From Neorhodopirellula pilleata (GTDB lineage Bacteria; Planctomycetota; Planctomycetia; Pirellulales; Pirellulaceae): DNA of 64,000 nt. The notes under the pieces were generated by a model, which did no database searches, was not told the DNA's origin, and was given only the letters and a program-made list of their open reading frames with translations. The stretch is taken from NCBI RefSeq assembly GCF_007859915.1, contig NZ_SJPM01000001.1, positions 547,502-611,501 on the forward strand, given 5' to 3'. The translations under genes and the position numbers were made by a program. This document shows positions 33,883-42,202 of this stretch, piece after piece (the first letter of the stretch is position 1; the number at the start of each line of letters is the position of its first letter).

Positions 33883-34805
33883 CCGATCGTCCCGAAGCTG
33901 TTCATCAACATCTCAACGACCAACCGCCAGCCGTCGACCAACACGAACAACAGCAATTTAAACGGCAGCGAAATCACCGCCGGGGGCAACATTAACATGC
34001 CCATCGAGATCGTGACGCTCGCGACGACCAAATCCACGATCAAGAACGGCAAATAAATCTGAAACCCCATCAAGAACGCCGTTTTTAATTCGCTCAAGAT
34101 GTAGGCGGGCAACAACACCCGCATCGGGACATCCGAGAACGTGCTCGGCAGTGGTGCGTCTGGGTCCATGTAGCTGTAGAACAAATGCACGTCATCGTGG
34201 TTGCCGGCCACGTCGATTTGCCGCGACATGAATTCCCGGATCGGAATCGCGCCGGCGTCGTAGGCTTCCTCGAGTGTCATTGAAATCTCAGGGTCCGTAT
34301 ACGGCGCGATCGCATCGTCGTACACGCGGTTCCATACGGGGGTCATCACAAACAACGTCATGAACAACGCCACACTCGTCATCACCTGACTGGGCGGTAA
34401 AGATTGCAAACCGATCGCCTGTCGCAGCAATCCCAACACGATGATGATGCGAACGTAACACGTCGTCATCAGCAAGATCGCCGGTGCCATCGACAGGACC
34501 GTCAACAGCAACATGATTTGCAGACTGCCCGTCATGCCCTCCGGGCTGGTCCATTGTTCCGGGCCACCGGCAAGAAAATCGAGCGGTTTGGTTTCATCGT
34601 TCGCTTCGTCGGGCGGATCCAGATCGTTGCCTTGGCCGACGCGAACGGGCTCGCGGCCCAATACCTTCACGGTACCGTCGTCTTCAGTGGTTGCTTCCTC
34701 ACCGACGGTCTGTGACCAAACGGGTGACTGGAAAGACCCGACGAGGCACGCGAGCACCACAAGCGAACAGCGAAGAAGCGTAAATGATTTCAGATTCGGA
34801 AACAC
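33879..34805 (-). CDS. fliP: Flagellar type III export protein FliP
   Basis: 308 residues from a GTG at 34805, chosen because it gives a proper signal peptide (FTLLRCSLVVLACLVGSFQS) as FliP needs; the open frame continues to 35024 but there overlaps the divergent TolC-like gene. Core motifs: PAILLMTTCYVRIIIVLGLL, GLQSLPPSQVMTSVALFMT, PEISMTLEEAYDAGAIPIRE and LKTAFLMGFQIYLPFLIVDL. A 70-residue acidic segment sits between signal and core (TTEDDGTVKVLGREPVRV). No fliO is present next to it. First gene of the operon. Confidence 0.93.
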   Translation of the reverse strand: MFPNLKSFTLLRCSLVVLACLVGSFQSPVWSQTVGEEATTEDDGTVKVLGREPVRVGQGNDLDPPDEANDETKPLDFLAGGPEQWTSPEGMTGSLQIMLLLTVLSMAPAILLMTTCYVRIIIVLGLLRQAIGLQSLPPSQVMTSVALFMTLFVMTPVWNRVYDDAIAPYTDPEISMTLEEAYDAGAIPIREFMSRQIDVAGNHDDVHLFYSYMDPDAPLPSTFSDVPMRVLLPAYILSELKTAFLMGFQIYLPFLIVDLVVASVTISMGMLMLPPAVISLPFKLLLFVLVDGWRLVVEMLMNSFGTIG

Positions 34806-34945
34806 TGGAAAGAGACCGCCGGTACAAAAACCATTGACGAGAGACCGCCGGACTTTAAAGAAATTCGCTACTTTGCCGAAAGATCGGAATTGCCGGAAGT
34901 TTCGCTGGATACGTTTGTGCGGGTTTGTCGAATAACTAGAGGATT

Positions 34946-36916
34946 GTGGATTGTGTCGTTCACAACGTTTCGTCGTTTGCGCAGCGATTGACCTTGAACT
35001 CCAGCCCTCCGTATCCCGTTGCAACGGAACGACCTCGCAATCGAGCGGGGCGCGGTGGAGTGTCGCGCCGTCGAAAATGCGGATCGTGGCTGTCCACCGT
35101 TTTGTTCGTTGCGACTTGGTCGGTCATCACGGGTGTCTTGTTGATGACGATCGCCAGCGTGATCGGATGTCGTCACCCCAGTTCGAGCTCCCTGAAAGTT
35201 TGGCAGGAAACACTCGGAAACCGGACGACCGAGATCGACGCGATCATGGCGAAAGTCGATGCCGGTGCTCCGCCTGTTGAAATTCCGACCGTTCCTTCGC
35301 CGCCGATCACGATCCGTGACGCCGAATCGCTCAAAACAGCCCGATATCGCGATCTGACGCTCAGTGAAACGATCCGGATTGCCTTATCCAACGCGGAGGT
35401 GCTCCGTGACCTCAATGCCACCGTGCTGCGGGCGCCCGATCAATTGGCAACCGATGAAACCTTGCCCTTGGTTCAACTGAATCCACAAACCGGCATCGAG
35501 GCGGCCCTGTCGGCGTACGATGCTCAGGTCTACGCATTGGGCAAATGGCAAAACAACGACCGCCAGTTCAACAACCGATTCTTTGGCGGCGGGGCCAACG
35601 CGTTCCAACAAGATACCCATGACTACGTTTTGCAGTTGAGCAAACGAACCGCCACGGGGGCTCAGATCGCCATCCGCAGCATCACGGATTACGATTCGAA
35701 CAATGCCACCGGGAACGAAACACCTAGTGCCTGGCAGACGCAGTGGCATGCCGAGCTTCGCCAACCGTTGTTGCAAGGTGCCGGCTTGACGTTCAATCGC
35801 ATCGGTGGTCCCGCAGCACTGCCGGGAGTCTACAACGGTGTCCTGATCGCCAAAACCAATAATGACATATCGGTTACCGAGTTCCGACGCGACGCGAGGA
35901 ATTTCGTAAGCAACGTGATCAACGCGTACTGGGATTTGGCGTACGCCTACCGCGACGCGGACGCTCGTGCCGAAGCCTTGGAACGTGCCCGCACGACTTG
36001 GCGGAGCTACGAAGCGCAAAAAACGTCCAATCGTCGTGGCGGGGCGGCCGAGGCTCTCGCACGCGAGCAGTACTATCGATTCAAATCCGAATATCAAGAC
36101 GCCGTAGCCGGCAAACTCGTCGGTCGCACCCAAGTCAACAATGCTTCCTCGGGCGGAACGTTTGCCGGGATCGGCGGCGTGCTTGCCACTGAACGCCGCC
36201 TGCGACTTTTGGTGGGGCTGCCGATAAGTGACGGTGAGTTGCTACGCCCGATCGACGAACCGATCACTGCACCGGTGATTTTCGACACCGAATCGCTCAG
36301 CGTCGAAGCGATCCGAATGCGGGAAGAGTTGCAGCAACAGCGTCTCCAAGTACAAAAGCGGGAAATGGAATTGCTCGCCGCCAAGAACTTCTTATTGCCT
36401 TCTCTGGATCTCGTCTCGATCTATCGCGTCCGAGGTCTCGATTCGCAACTGGCCGGTTCGGGTAGCGCGTTGTCCGAACTCGGTGACATGGACTTTCAGG
36501 AATACGAAGCGGCGTTGGAGTTCAAAATGCCTGTCGGATTCCGGCAAGCTCACGCGGCGGTCCAGCACGCTAAACTACAAATCGCCCGCGAGCGTTCGGT
36601 ACTGCATGAACAAGAACGGCAAATTCTGCACGACCTGTTGTCCACCGTCGCCGAGGCCGACCGCGCGTTTGCCTTGGCCGAAACCAGCCTGAACCGATAT
36701 CTCGCCGCGAAGGATGCCTTGGATTCACTCGACGCGAATCGACAAGCAGGGCTGCCGATCAGCTTGGAACAATTGCTCGACGCCCAGCGGCGATTGAGCG
36801 AATCGCAGACACGTTATTACTTGGCGGTGACCGAGTACATGGTGGCGATCAAAAATGTGCAATTCGAAAGTGGCACGCTGCTACAAGACGCACGCGTGAT
36901 GGTCGCCGAGCTGTGA
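34946..36916 (+). CDS. TolC-family outer-membrane efflux lipoprotein-like
   Basis: 656 residues from a GTG at 34946; a start further in is possible. A hydrophobic segment near residue 60-73 ends in IASVIGC, a lipobox. The TolC/OEP pattern shows as RDLTLSETIRIALSNAEVLR, VTEFRRDARNFVSNVINAYW and, in the second half, LPISLEQLLDAQRRLSESQT with YYLAVTEYMVAIKNVQFESG, plus long helical repeats. These proteins form trimeric outer-membrane ducts for efflux or type I secretion. The inner-membrane partners are not in the window. It is divergent to fliP, with 140 bp between them for promoters. Confidence 0.85.
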   Translation: MDCVVHNVSSFAQRLTLNSSPPYPVATERPRNRAGRGGVSRRRKCGSWLSTVLFVATWSVITGVLLMTIASVIGCRHPSSSSLKVWQETLGNRTTEIDAIMAKVDAGAPPVEIPTVPSPPITIRDAESLKTARYRDLTLSETIRIALSNAEVLRDLNATVLRAPDQLATDETLPLVQLNPQTGIEAALSAYDAQVYALGKWQNNDRQFNNRFFGGGANAFQQDTHDYVLQLSKRTATGAQIAIRSITDYDSNNATGNETPSAWQTQWHAELRQPLLQGAGLTFNRIGGPAALPGVYNGVLIAKTNNDISVTEFRRDARNFVSNVINAYWDLAYAYRDADARAEALERARTTWRSYEAQKTSNRRGGAAEALAREQYYRFKSEYQDAVAGKLVGRTQVNNASSGGTFAGIGGVLATERRLRLLVGLPISDGELLRPIDEPITAPVIFDTESLSVEAIRMREELQQQRLQVQKREMELLAAKNFLLPSLDLVSIYRVRGLDSQLAGSGSALSELGDMDFQEYEAALEFKMPVGFRQAHAAVQHAKLQIARERSVLHEQERQILHDLLSTVAEADRAFALAETSLNRYLAAKDALDSLDANRQAGLPISLEQLLDAQRRLSESQTRYYLAVTEYMVAIKNVQFESGTLLQDARVMVAEL

Positions 36917-36979
36917 TGCCCGGCTGTACTGTGAGCGCTGAGGCTTTGATACGAACTGCTCAATGAATCGCTTGTCGAT

Positions 36980-37669
36980 TCAAACGAAGTCGTCAGTGTC
37001 GTGATCCTCGTCTCCTTCACCTTCTCCCTCGCCTTCAAAAAACTCGTCTGCGTCGGGGGTGCGGGGGTCTCCGGGGGCGCGTTTTCGTAACTTGCGTTGC
37101 AACGACCGGCGGTGAATCCCTAACCGTCGTGCGGCTTCGGAAATGTTGTTATTGCAGTCTGCGAGGACCCGATGAATATGTTCCCACTCATTGCGAGCGA
37201 GCGATGGGGCGGGAAACGCCAAGCCTCCCTCGGGGATCAACGGCTCGTCGCCACGGACGAATGCGGACAAAATGTCGTCCGCGTCGGCGGGCTTGCTCAA
37301 AAAATTAACGGCACCGGCACGAACGGCGTCGATCGAAGCGGGGATACTGCCGAAACCCGACAACATGATGATGCGGCAATCGGGTTTGATTTCCAGCAGC
37401 TTGCGTAATAAATCCAGGCCACTGCGTCCGGGCATCCGCAGGTCGAGAACCGCCAAATCGGTCGGCGCGCGAGTGAAGATACTCACCGCTTCTTCATAAT
37501 TCGAGGCCGTTCGGACGGCCAGACCACGGCTTTGCATCGCGATCGCCAAGCGATCTCGCAAGATTTCCGTATCGTCGACCAGCAGGATCGACTCCGCGCC
37601 GACCATCTCAGCCGTGCAGACGAGGTTACCGGATTGAGGAGGATCAGAAGGGGTGGAAGGGATGCTCAT
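36980..37669 (-). CDS. Response regulator with REC and Fis-type HTH (PrrA/ActR-like)
   Basis: 229 residues from the ATG at 37669; the frame goes further upstream without support. REC domain: SILLVDDTEILRDRLAIAMQ, phospho-acceptor Asp in LAVLDLRMPGRSGLDLL, Thr/Ser switch in IIMLSGFGS and Lys in NFLSKPADADD. After a linker, a Fis-type helix-turn-helix (NISEAARRLGIHRRSLQRKL). The arrangement is that of the RegA/PrrA/ActR redox response regulators. An unusual acidic tail (EGEGEGEGDEDHDTDDFV) ends the protein. No sensor kinase gene is adjacent; the Mrp operon starts 237 bp away in the other direction. Confidence 0.87.
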   Translation of the reverse strand: MSIPSTPSDPPQSGNLVCTAEMVGAESILLVDDTEILRDRLAIAMQSRGLAVRTASNYEEAVSIFTRAPTDLAVLDLRMPGRSGLDLLRKLLEIKPDCRIIMLSGFGSIPASIDAVRAGAVNFLSKPADADDILSAFVRGDEPLIPEGGLAFPAPSLARNEWEHIHRVLADCNNNISEAARRLGIHRRSLQRKLRKRAPGDPRTPDADEFFEGEGEGEGDEDHDTDDFV

Positions 37670-37906
37670 GAGCACAAATGGGGGCATGGACAGAGTGACA
37701 TCGTCGTGACACGGTGATTGCACAGACGCAGAACACTCATCGTAACGAAAATCGTCACCAACGCGTAGTCTGGCCGCGTTCGATCGTCGAGTCCCACCGC
37801 CGGTCCGCCAAACAGAATATTGCGATTGGCCTTGCAATGTTTTTGACGACAGGTTAACTCTGCCGCATACGGATATCCATCTTTTATTTGCAATGAATGC
37901 TCGGCC

Positions 37907-38458
37907 GTGAAGTTCGCCGTCTCCCTCCTCGCCATTCTCGTCGCCAACTGGTTGTTGTGGTCAGGTCACTTCGACAACCTGTTCTTGATCGCACTGGGGA
38001 TGGGTTCATGCGTTTTGTGTTTGTTGTTGGCACTACGGATGCGAATCGTCGACGACGAAGGCACTCCGATCCAGCTTGGATTGATTCGCCCCTTTCTTTG
38101 GTACGCCCCCTGGCTGGCCAAAGAAATTGTGAAGTCCAACGTCGAGGTCGCCAAGATTATTCTGTCGCCGGTTATGCCGCTGCGGCGGAACCTGATTCGC
38201 GTCCCGACGAAACAGAAGTCCGAAATCGGCCGGGTGATCCTCGCCAACTCGATCACGCTCACGCCGGGAACGGTTTCGGTGCGTTTGCAAGACAAGACGA
38301 TCCTCGTGCACGGTTTGAACGTGCAAGGCAGCGCCGACGACATCAGCGGTGAAATGGGGGATCGGATCTGCAAACTAGAAGGTTGCGACCGAATCGATAA
38401 AACGGGTGTTGGCGGCGCGAGTGCTGGCACCTCGAGTGACAATGGAGCCAACACGTGA
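37907..38458 (+). CDS. mrpE: Mrp-type cation/proton antiporter subunit E
   Basis: 183 residues from a GTG. Two to three N-terminal helices (LLAILVANWLLWSGHFDNLF, LIALGMGSCVLCLLLALRMR) and the family motif RVPTKQKSEIGRVILANSIT with LTPGTVSVRLQDKTILVHGL, exactly the MnhE/MrpE pattern. First gene of an operon in which nearly every junction is an ATGA or GTGA overlap. The complex exports Na+ or K+ in exchange for protons across the inner membrane. Confidence 0.92.
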   Translation: MKFAVSLLAILVANWLLWSGHFDNLFLIALGMGSCVLCLLLALRMRIVDDEGTPIQLGLIRPFLWYAPWLAKEIVKSNVEVAKIILSPVMPLRRNLIRVPTKQKSEIGRVILANSITLTPGTVSVRLQDKTILVHGLNVQGSADDISGEMGDRICKLEGCDRIDKTGVGGASAGTSSDNGANT

Positions 38459-38808
38459 GCACTGGGTTTACCGAGTTGACTAACGGCATCCTCGCGGTGA
38501 CTTCGTTTGCGGTGCTAGTCACGATGACGTTGGCGTTGATCCGCGCGACGCTTGGGCCAACCGTGTTCGATCGTGTTCTGGCATTGAACATGTTTGGAAC
38601 GAAGACCGTGTTGTTAATTTGCGTGGTCAGCTTCATGAGCGGACGCAGCGACTTTCTCGATCTGGCATTGTTGTACAGCTTGATGAATTTCATCGGCATG
38701 GTCGCGTTGCTGCGATTCACTCAGTACAACGACTTCGGTGGCGAGCAACATGACGAGCTTGGGCAGCGGATTCCCGAATCTTCCGCCAAGCGAAAGGTCT
38801 CGGCATGA
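38455..38808 (+). CDS. mrpF: Mrp-type antiporter subunit F
   Basis: 117 residues from GTG 38455 overlapping the E stop. Three helices; TLALIRATLGPTVFDRVLAL matches the RxxxGPxxxDRxxA motif of MrpF. The end is a polar tail (QHDELGQRIPESSAKRK). Confidence 0.92.
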   Translation: MSTGFTELTNGILAVTSFAVLVTMTLALIRATLGPTVFDRVLALNMFGTKTVLLICVVSFMSGRSDFLDLALLYSLMNFIGMVALLRFTQYNDFGGEQHDELGQRIPESSAKRKVSA

Positions 38809-39161
38809 TCGTTCTGGAATTCATAGGCTGTTTCTTTTTGATCGCCGGTGCGGTTTTTTCGATCATCGGCGGTGTGGGTTTGGTGCGGCTACCCGAGTTT
38901 TTTTCTCGGATGCACGGCGGCGGTATCACCGACACGATGGGGGCCGGGTTGGTCGTCATTGGGTTGATGTTTCTGGCCGGTCCGAACCTGATTGCGTTCA
39001 AGCTAGTTGTTATTTTGTTCTTCTTGACGGTCACCAGTCCGAGTTCCTGTCACGCGCTTGCGAAGTCCGCGATTACGCACGGCTTGAAGCCTGAATTGGA
39101 CGTCGAGTGCGATACGCCGTTGGATGAAACGGTCGCCTTGGATGAGGTCCGGCGAAAATGA
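38805..39161 (+). CDS. mrpG: Mrp-type antiporter subunit G
   Basis: 118 residues, overlapping F by 4 bp. Three helices and GGVGLVRLPEFFSRMHGGGI with TDTMGAGLVVIGL, the typical G(L/V)xRxPDxxxRxHA-like signature of MrpG, ending with SPSSCHALAKSAI, where family members have TxPVxAHxxARAA. Confidence 0.92.
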   Translation: MIVLEFIGCFFLIAGAVFSIIGGVGLVRLPEFFSRMHGGGITDTMGAGLVVIGLMFLAGPNLIAFKLVVILFFLTVTSPSSCHALAKSAITHGLKPELDVECDTPLDETVALDEVRRK

Positions 39162-39721
39162 ATTTGATTGTATTTGCCATCTTGGCGTTATTGGCGATCA
39201 CCGCCGTCGCGATCGCCCAATTGCGAGAATTGTGGGCGGTGATCATGTTCACGGGGATCTACAGTTTTCTGTCTGCGAGCTGGATGCTGATTCTCGACGC
39301 ACCCGACGTGGCGTTTACCGAGGCGGCCGTGGGAGCTGGAATCTCGACGGTTCTTATGCTCAGCACTGTATCGCTGACCGGCAAAGCCGAAGACATTCCG
39401 CGGAAGTCTTCTTGGTTGCCGTTGATTACCGTGCTGTTCACCGGCGCAGCGTTGATCTACGGCACCTTGGATATGCCACATTTTGGGTCGCCCGATGCAC
39501 CCGTCCAGGTTTACCCAAGCCCAACGTTTGTCGAGCGATCTCAAGATGACATGCACGGACTGCCCAACGTCGTGACGGCGTTGTTGGCCAGTTACCGTGG
39601 TTACGACACACTCGGTGAGACGACGGTGGTCTTGACCGCCGGAATCGCGGTCTTGTTGATCCTGCGCCGCGAGGACGAGAGCCAAATCGACAGTGACACG
39701 ACGAACGAGGAAATACTGTGA
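39158..39721 (+). CDS. DUF4040 / MbhD-E-like antiporter subunit (MrpA C-terminal counterpart)
   Basis: 187 residues with about five helices. ALLAITAVAIAQLRELWAVI and DVAFTEAAVGAGISTVLMLS are the DUF4040 (MbhD) motif; the second half with YRGYDTLGETTVVLTAGIAV resembles MbhE. In classic Mrp complexes these parts are the end of the large MrpA protein, so here MrpA is split. Overlaps both neighbours by 4 bp. Confidence 0.85.
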   Translation: MNLIVFAILALLAITAVAIAQLRELWAVIMFTGIYSFLSASWMLILDAPDVAFTEAAVGAGISTVLMLSTVSLTGKAEDIPRKSSWLPLITVLFTGAALIYGTLDMPHFGSPDAPVQVYPSPTFVERSQDDMHGLPNVVTALLASYRGYDTLGETTVVLTAGIAVLLILRREDESQIDSDTTNEEIL

Positions 39722-40212
39722 AGTCATTTCCGATCATTCGGGTCATCACCAAGTTATTGATCCCGTATATTTTGCTCTTTGCGTTCTACGTTCAATTCCA
39801 CGGCGACTATGGGCCCGGTGGCGGTTTCCAAGCGGGCGTGATCTTTGCCTCCGCGTTGATTCTTTACGGCTTGGTATTCGGTCTCGGATCGATCAAACGG
39901 GTCGCTCCGCCGATCGTGATCGAGAAGTGCATGGCGTTGGGTGTCATGGTGTACGCGGGGACCGGTGTGTTAACGATGGCGTTGGGTGGGAAGTTCCTCG
40001 ACTACAACGTTCTAGAACATCACGTCTTGCCGAGTTGGCACTTGCCGTCCGGGCAACATCTCGGCATTTTCTTGGTCGAGATGGGCGTGGGCATCACGGT
40101 GACCTCTGTGATGACGATGATTTTTTACGCATTTGCTTCACGCGGTCGAACGGAATTCAACGGATCGGCGACCACAAGCCGGGCGAATCACGGAAGGAAA
40201 TCGGTTCGATGA
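39718..40212 (+). CDS. mrpB: Mrp-type antiporter subunit B
   Basis: 164 residues, GTG start overlapping the preceding stop. HGDYGPGGGFQAGVIFASAL is the invariant MrpB motif, with LEHHVLPSWHLPSGQHLGIF and VEMGVGITVTSVMTMIFYAF. Four helices. Coupled to mrpC by 4 bp. Confidence 0.93.
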   Translation: MKSFPIIRVITKLLIPYILLFAFYVQFHGDYGPGGGFQAGVIFASALILYGLVFGLGSIKRVAPPIVIEKCMALGVMVYAGTGVLTMALGGKFLDYNVLEHHVLPSWHLPSGQHLGIFLVEMGVGITVTSVMTMIFYAFASRGRTEFNGSATTSRANHGRKSVR

Positions 40213-40697
40213 ATTGGGAACAAGTCTCCGGACTGTACAACTACTGGGTTGTGATCTTCTTGATGATGACCGGCTTCTACATCGTTCTTGCACGCAAGAA
40301 TTTGGTGAAGTCGGTAATCGGGTTGAACATCTTTCAAACCTCGGTGTTCTTGCTGTACATCACGATGGGCAAGGTCGACGGCGGAACGGCCCCGATTATC
40401 CCCCCGGAAATCGCTGCTGCTGCCGCACACGGGCATCAAGAGCACGCCGTCGATGCGGCTCATGACGCACACATCGCTGATGCAGGGCATGTTGCCGACG
40501 TGATTCATGATGCTGGCTTGACGCACGATGCGATCGAGATCGTTTATTCGAATCCGTTACCGAGTGTCTTGATGCTCACGGCGATTGTGGTCGGGATTGC
40601 GACAACGGCACTTGCGTTGGCGCTCGTCGTTCGGATCCGCGAAGACTACGGTACGATCGACGAAGAACAAATTTTACGATTGGACCGCGGCGAATGA
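40209..40697 (+). CDS. mrpC: Mrp-type antiporter subunit C with His-rich loop
   Basis: 162 residues from the ATG at 40209; the longer frame from 39693 is spurious. NuoK-like helices: FYIVLARKNLVKSVIGLNIF, then VFLLYITMGKVDGGTAPII, and the final LPSVLMLTAIVVGIATTALA. Between helix 2 and 3 there is an insert of about 45 residues rich in His/Asp/Ala (HGHQEHAVDAAHDAHIADAG plus GHVADVIHDAGLTHD), about ten His in all, that ordinary MrpC proteins lack. It could bind metal or act as a proton buffer outside the membrane. Confidence 0.92.
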   Translation: MNWEQVSGLYNYWVVIFLMMTGFYIVLARKNLVKSVIGLNIFQTSVFLLYITMGKVDGGTAPIIPPEIAAAAAHGHQEHAVDAAHDAHIADAGHVADVIHDAGLTHDAIEIVYSNPLPSVLMLTAIVVGIATTALALALVVRIREDYGTIDEEQILRLDRGE

Positions 40698-42202
40698 TGG
40701 ACGCGATTCTGACTCATTTGCCCGTTCTGGCGATCGTGCTTCCGATGTTGGCCGCGCCGCTGTGCGTGGTTCTGCATCATTCGCGGGCCGCGTTCGTGCT
40801 CGCACTCGTGGTTTCGGCACTGACGTTTGCGTGCAGCGCCGGATTGCTCAGCCAAGTCTGGTCGCTCAATCAATCAGGACTTCCTGCATTTATCAGTTAC
40901 GAGTTGGGCAACTGGGCTCCGCCGTACGGGATCGAGTACCGTGTCGATCTGTTGTCGGGGTTTGTGATGACCTTCGTGTCTGGGATCGGCATGATTGTAC
41001 TCGCCTATGCTCCTGCTAGCGTGGACGATGAAATTCCGCGATCGAAACACTATCTGTTCTATGCGACGTACTTGTTATGCATGACCGGGTTACTCGGCAT
41101 GTGCGTGACGGGTGACTTGTTCAATGTTTTTGTATTCCTTGAAATATCGTCGCTATCCTCGTACGCGCTGATCAGTTTGGGTCGTTCACGGCGTGCACCC
41201 TTGGCGGCGTTTCAGTATCTGATCTTGGGCAGTATCGGGGCGACCTTCATTTTGATCGGCATCGGTTTGCTGTATCAAATGACCGGTACGTTGAACATGG
41301 CTGACATTGCCGCACGGCTTCCGCATGATCACGCGCCGCGAACGATCTTGGTTGCTTTCTCGTTCTTGATAATCGGGTTATGCGTCAAGATGGCGGTTTT
41401 TCCGCTTCACACGTGGTTGCCCAATGCTTACACCTACGCTCCATCGGTCGTCACCTGTTTTGTAGCCGCTACAGCAACCAAGGTATCCGTCTATGCGTTT
41501 ATTCGATTGATCTACGGCATAATCACACCGGGGTTTGCGTTCGATACATTGCCATTGGACAGCGAACTGATGTTCTTTTCTTTGGTCGGAATCTTCATCG
41601 CTTCGATCGCGGCAATTTACCAAGACAACGTCAAGCGTTTGCTCGCTTACTCCAGTGTGGCTCAGATCGGATACATGTTACTCGGTATTTCAATGGCCAC
41701 CCCGACAGGATTGACCGGGGGAATCGTTCACATGTTCAATCACGCCCTGATCAAAGGCGGACTGTTCATGGTTGCCGGTTGCTTTGCGTTGCGACTAGGC
41801 AGTGTCCAGTTGTCAGATTGGAGGGGTGCTGGCCGCACGATGCCGTGGACGTCCTTGGCGTGGGCGATCGGCGGTTTGGGACTCATCGGCGTCCCGTTGA
41901 CGGTCGGGTTTGTTAGTAAGTGGATGTTATTAACCGGCGCGTTCGAGTCAGGCCGTTGGTCGATCGGATTGATGATGTTGTTATCGTCATTGCTAGCAGT
42001 AGTTTATGTGTGGCGCGTGGTGGAGACGCTGTACTTTACCGAACCGAGCGCGGCAGCCAAGAGAGCGACCGAGGCACCGCTAAGCATGTTGATCCCGACC
42101 TATGTCTTGATCTTCGCCACACTCGTCTTTGGCGTTTGGACACCCTGGTCCGCTGGAATCGCTCATCAGGCCGCGATCGCGTTGTTGGGAGTCACGCCAT
42201 GA
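40694..42202 (+). CDS. mrpD: Mrp-type antiporter subunit D
   Basis: 502 residues with about fourteen helices, overlapping mrpC by 4 bp. Proton-transport motifs of the NuoM/NuoN/MrpD family: GDLFNVFVFLEISSLSSYAL, MAVFPLHTWLPNAYTYAPSV, RLLAYSSVAQIGYMLLGISM and MFNHALIKGGLFMVAGCFAL, including the conserved Glu and Lys in the membrane. Confidence 0.93.
   Translation: MMDAILTHLPVLAIVLPMLAAPLCVVLHHSRAAFVLALVVSALTFACSAGLLSQVWSLNQSGLPAFISYELGNWAPPYGIEYRVDLLSGFVMTFVSGIGMIVLAYAPASVDDEIPRSKHYLFYATYLLCMTGLLGMCVTGDLFNVFVFLEISSLSSYALISLGRSRRAPLAAFQYLILGSIGATFILIGIGLLYQMTGTLNMADIAARLPHDHAPRTILVAFSFLIIGLCVKMAVFPLHTWLPNAYTYAPSVVTCFVAATATKVSVYAFIRLIYGIITPGFAFDTLPLDSELMFFSLVGIFIASIAAIYQDNVKRLLAYSSVAQIGYMLLGISMATPTGLTGGIVHMFNHALIKGGLFMVAGCFALRLGSVQLSDWRGAGRTMPWTSLAWAIGGLGLIGVPLTVGFVSKWMLLTGAFESGRWSIGLMMLLSSLLAVVYVWRVVETLYFTEPSAAAKRATEAPLSMLIPTYVLIFATLVFGVWTPWSAGIAHQAAIALLGVTP

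Noticed and set aside
35384-36133. 249-codon minus-strand frame
   Set aside because: Antisense shadow of the TolC-like gene.
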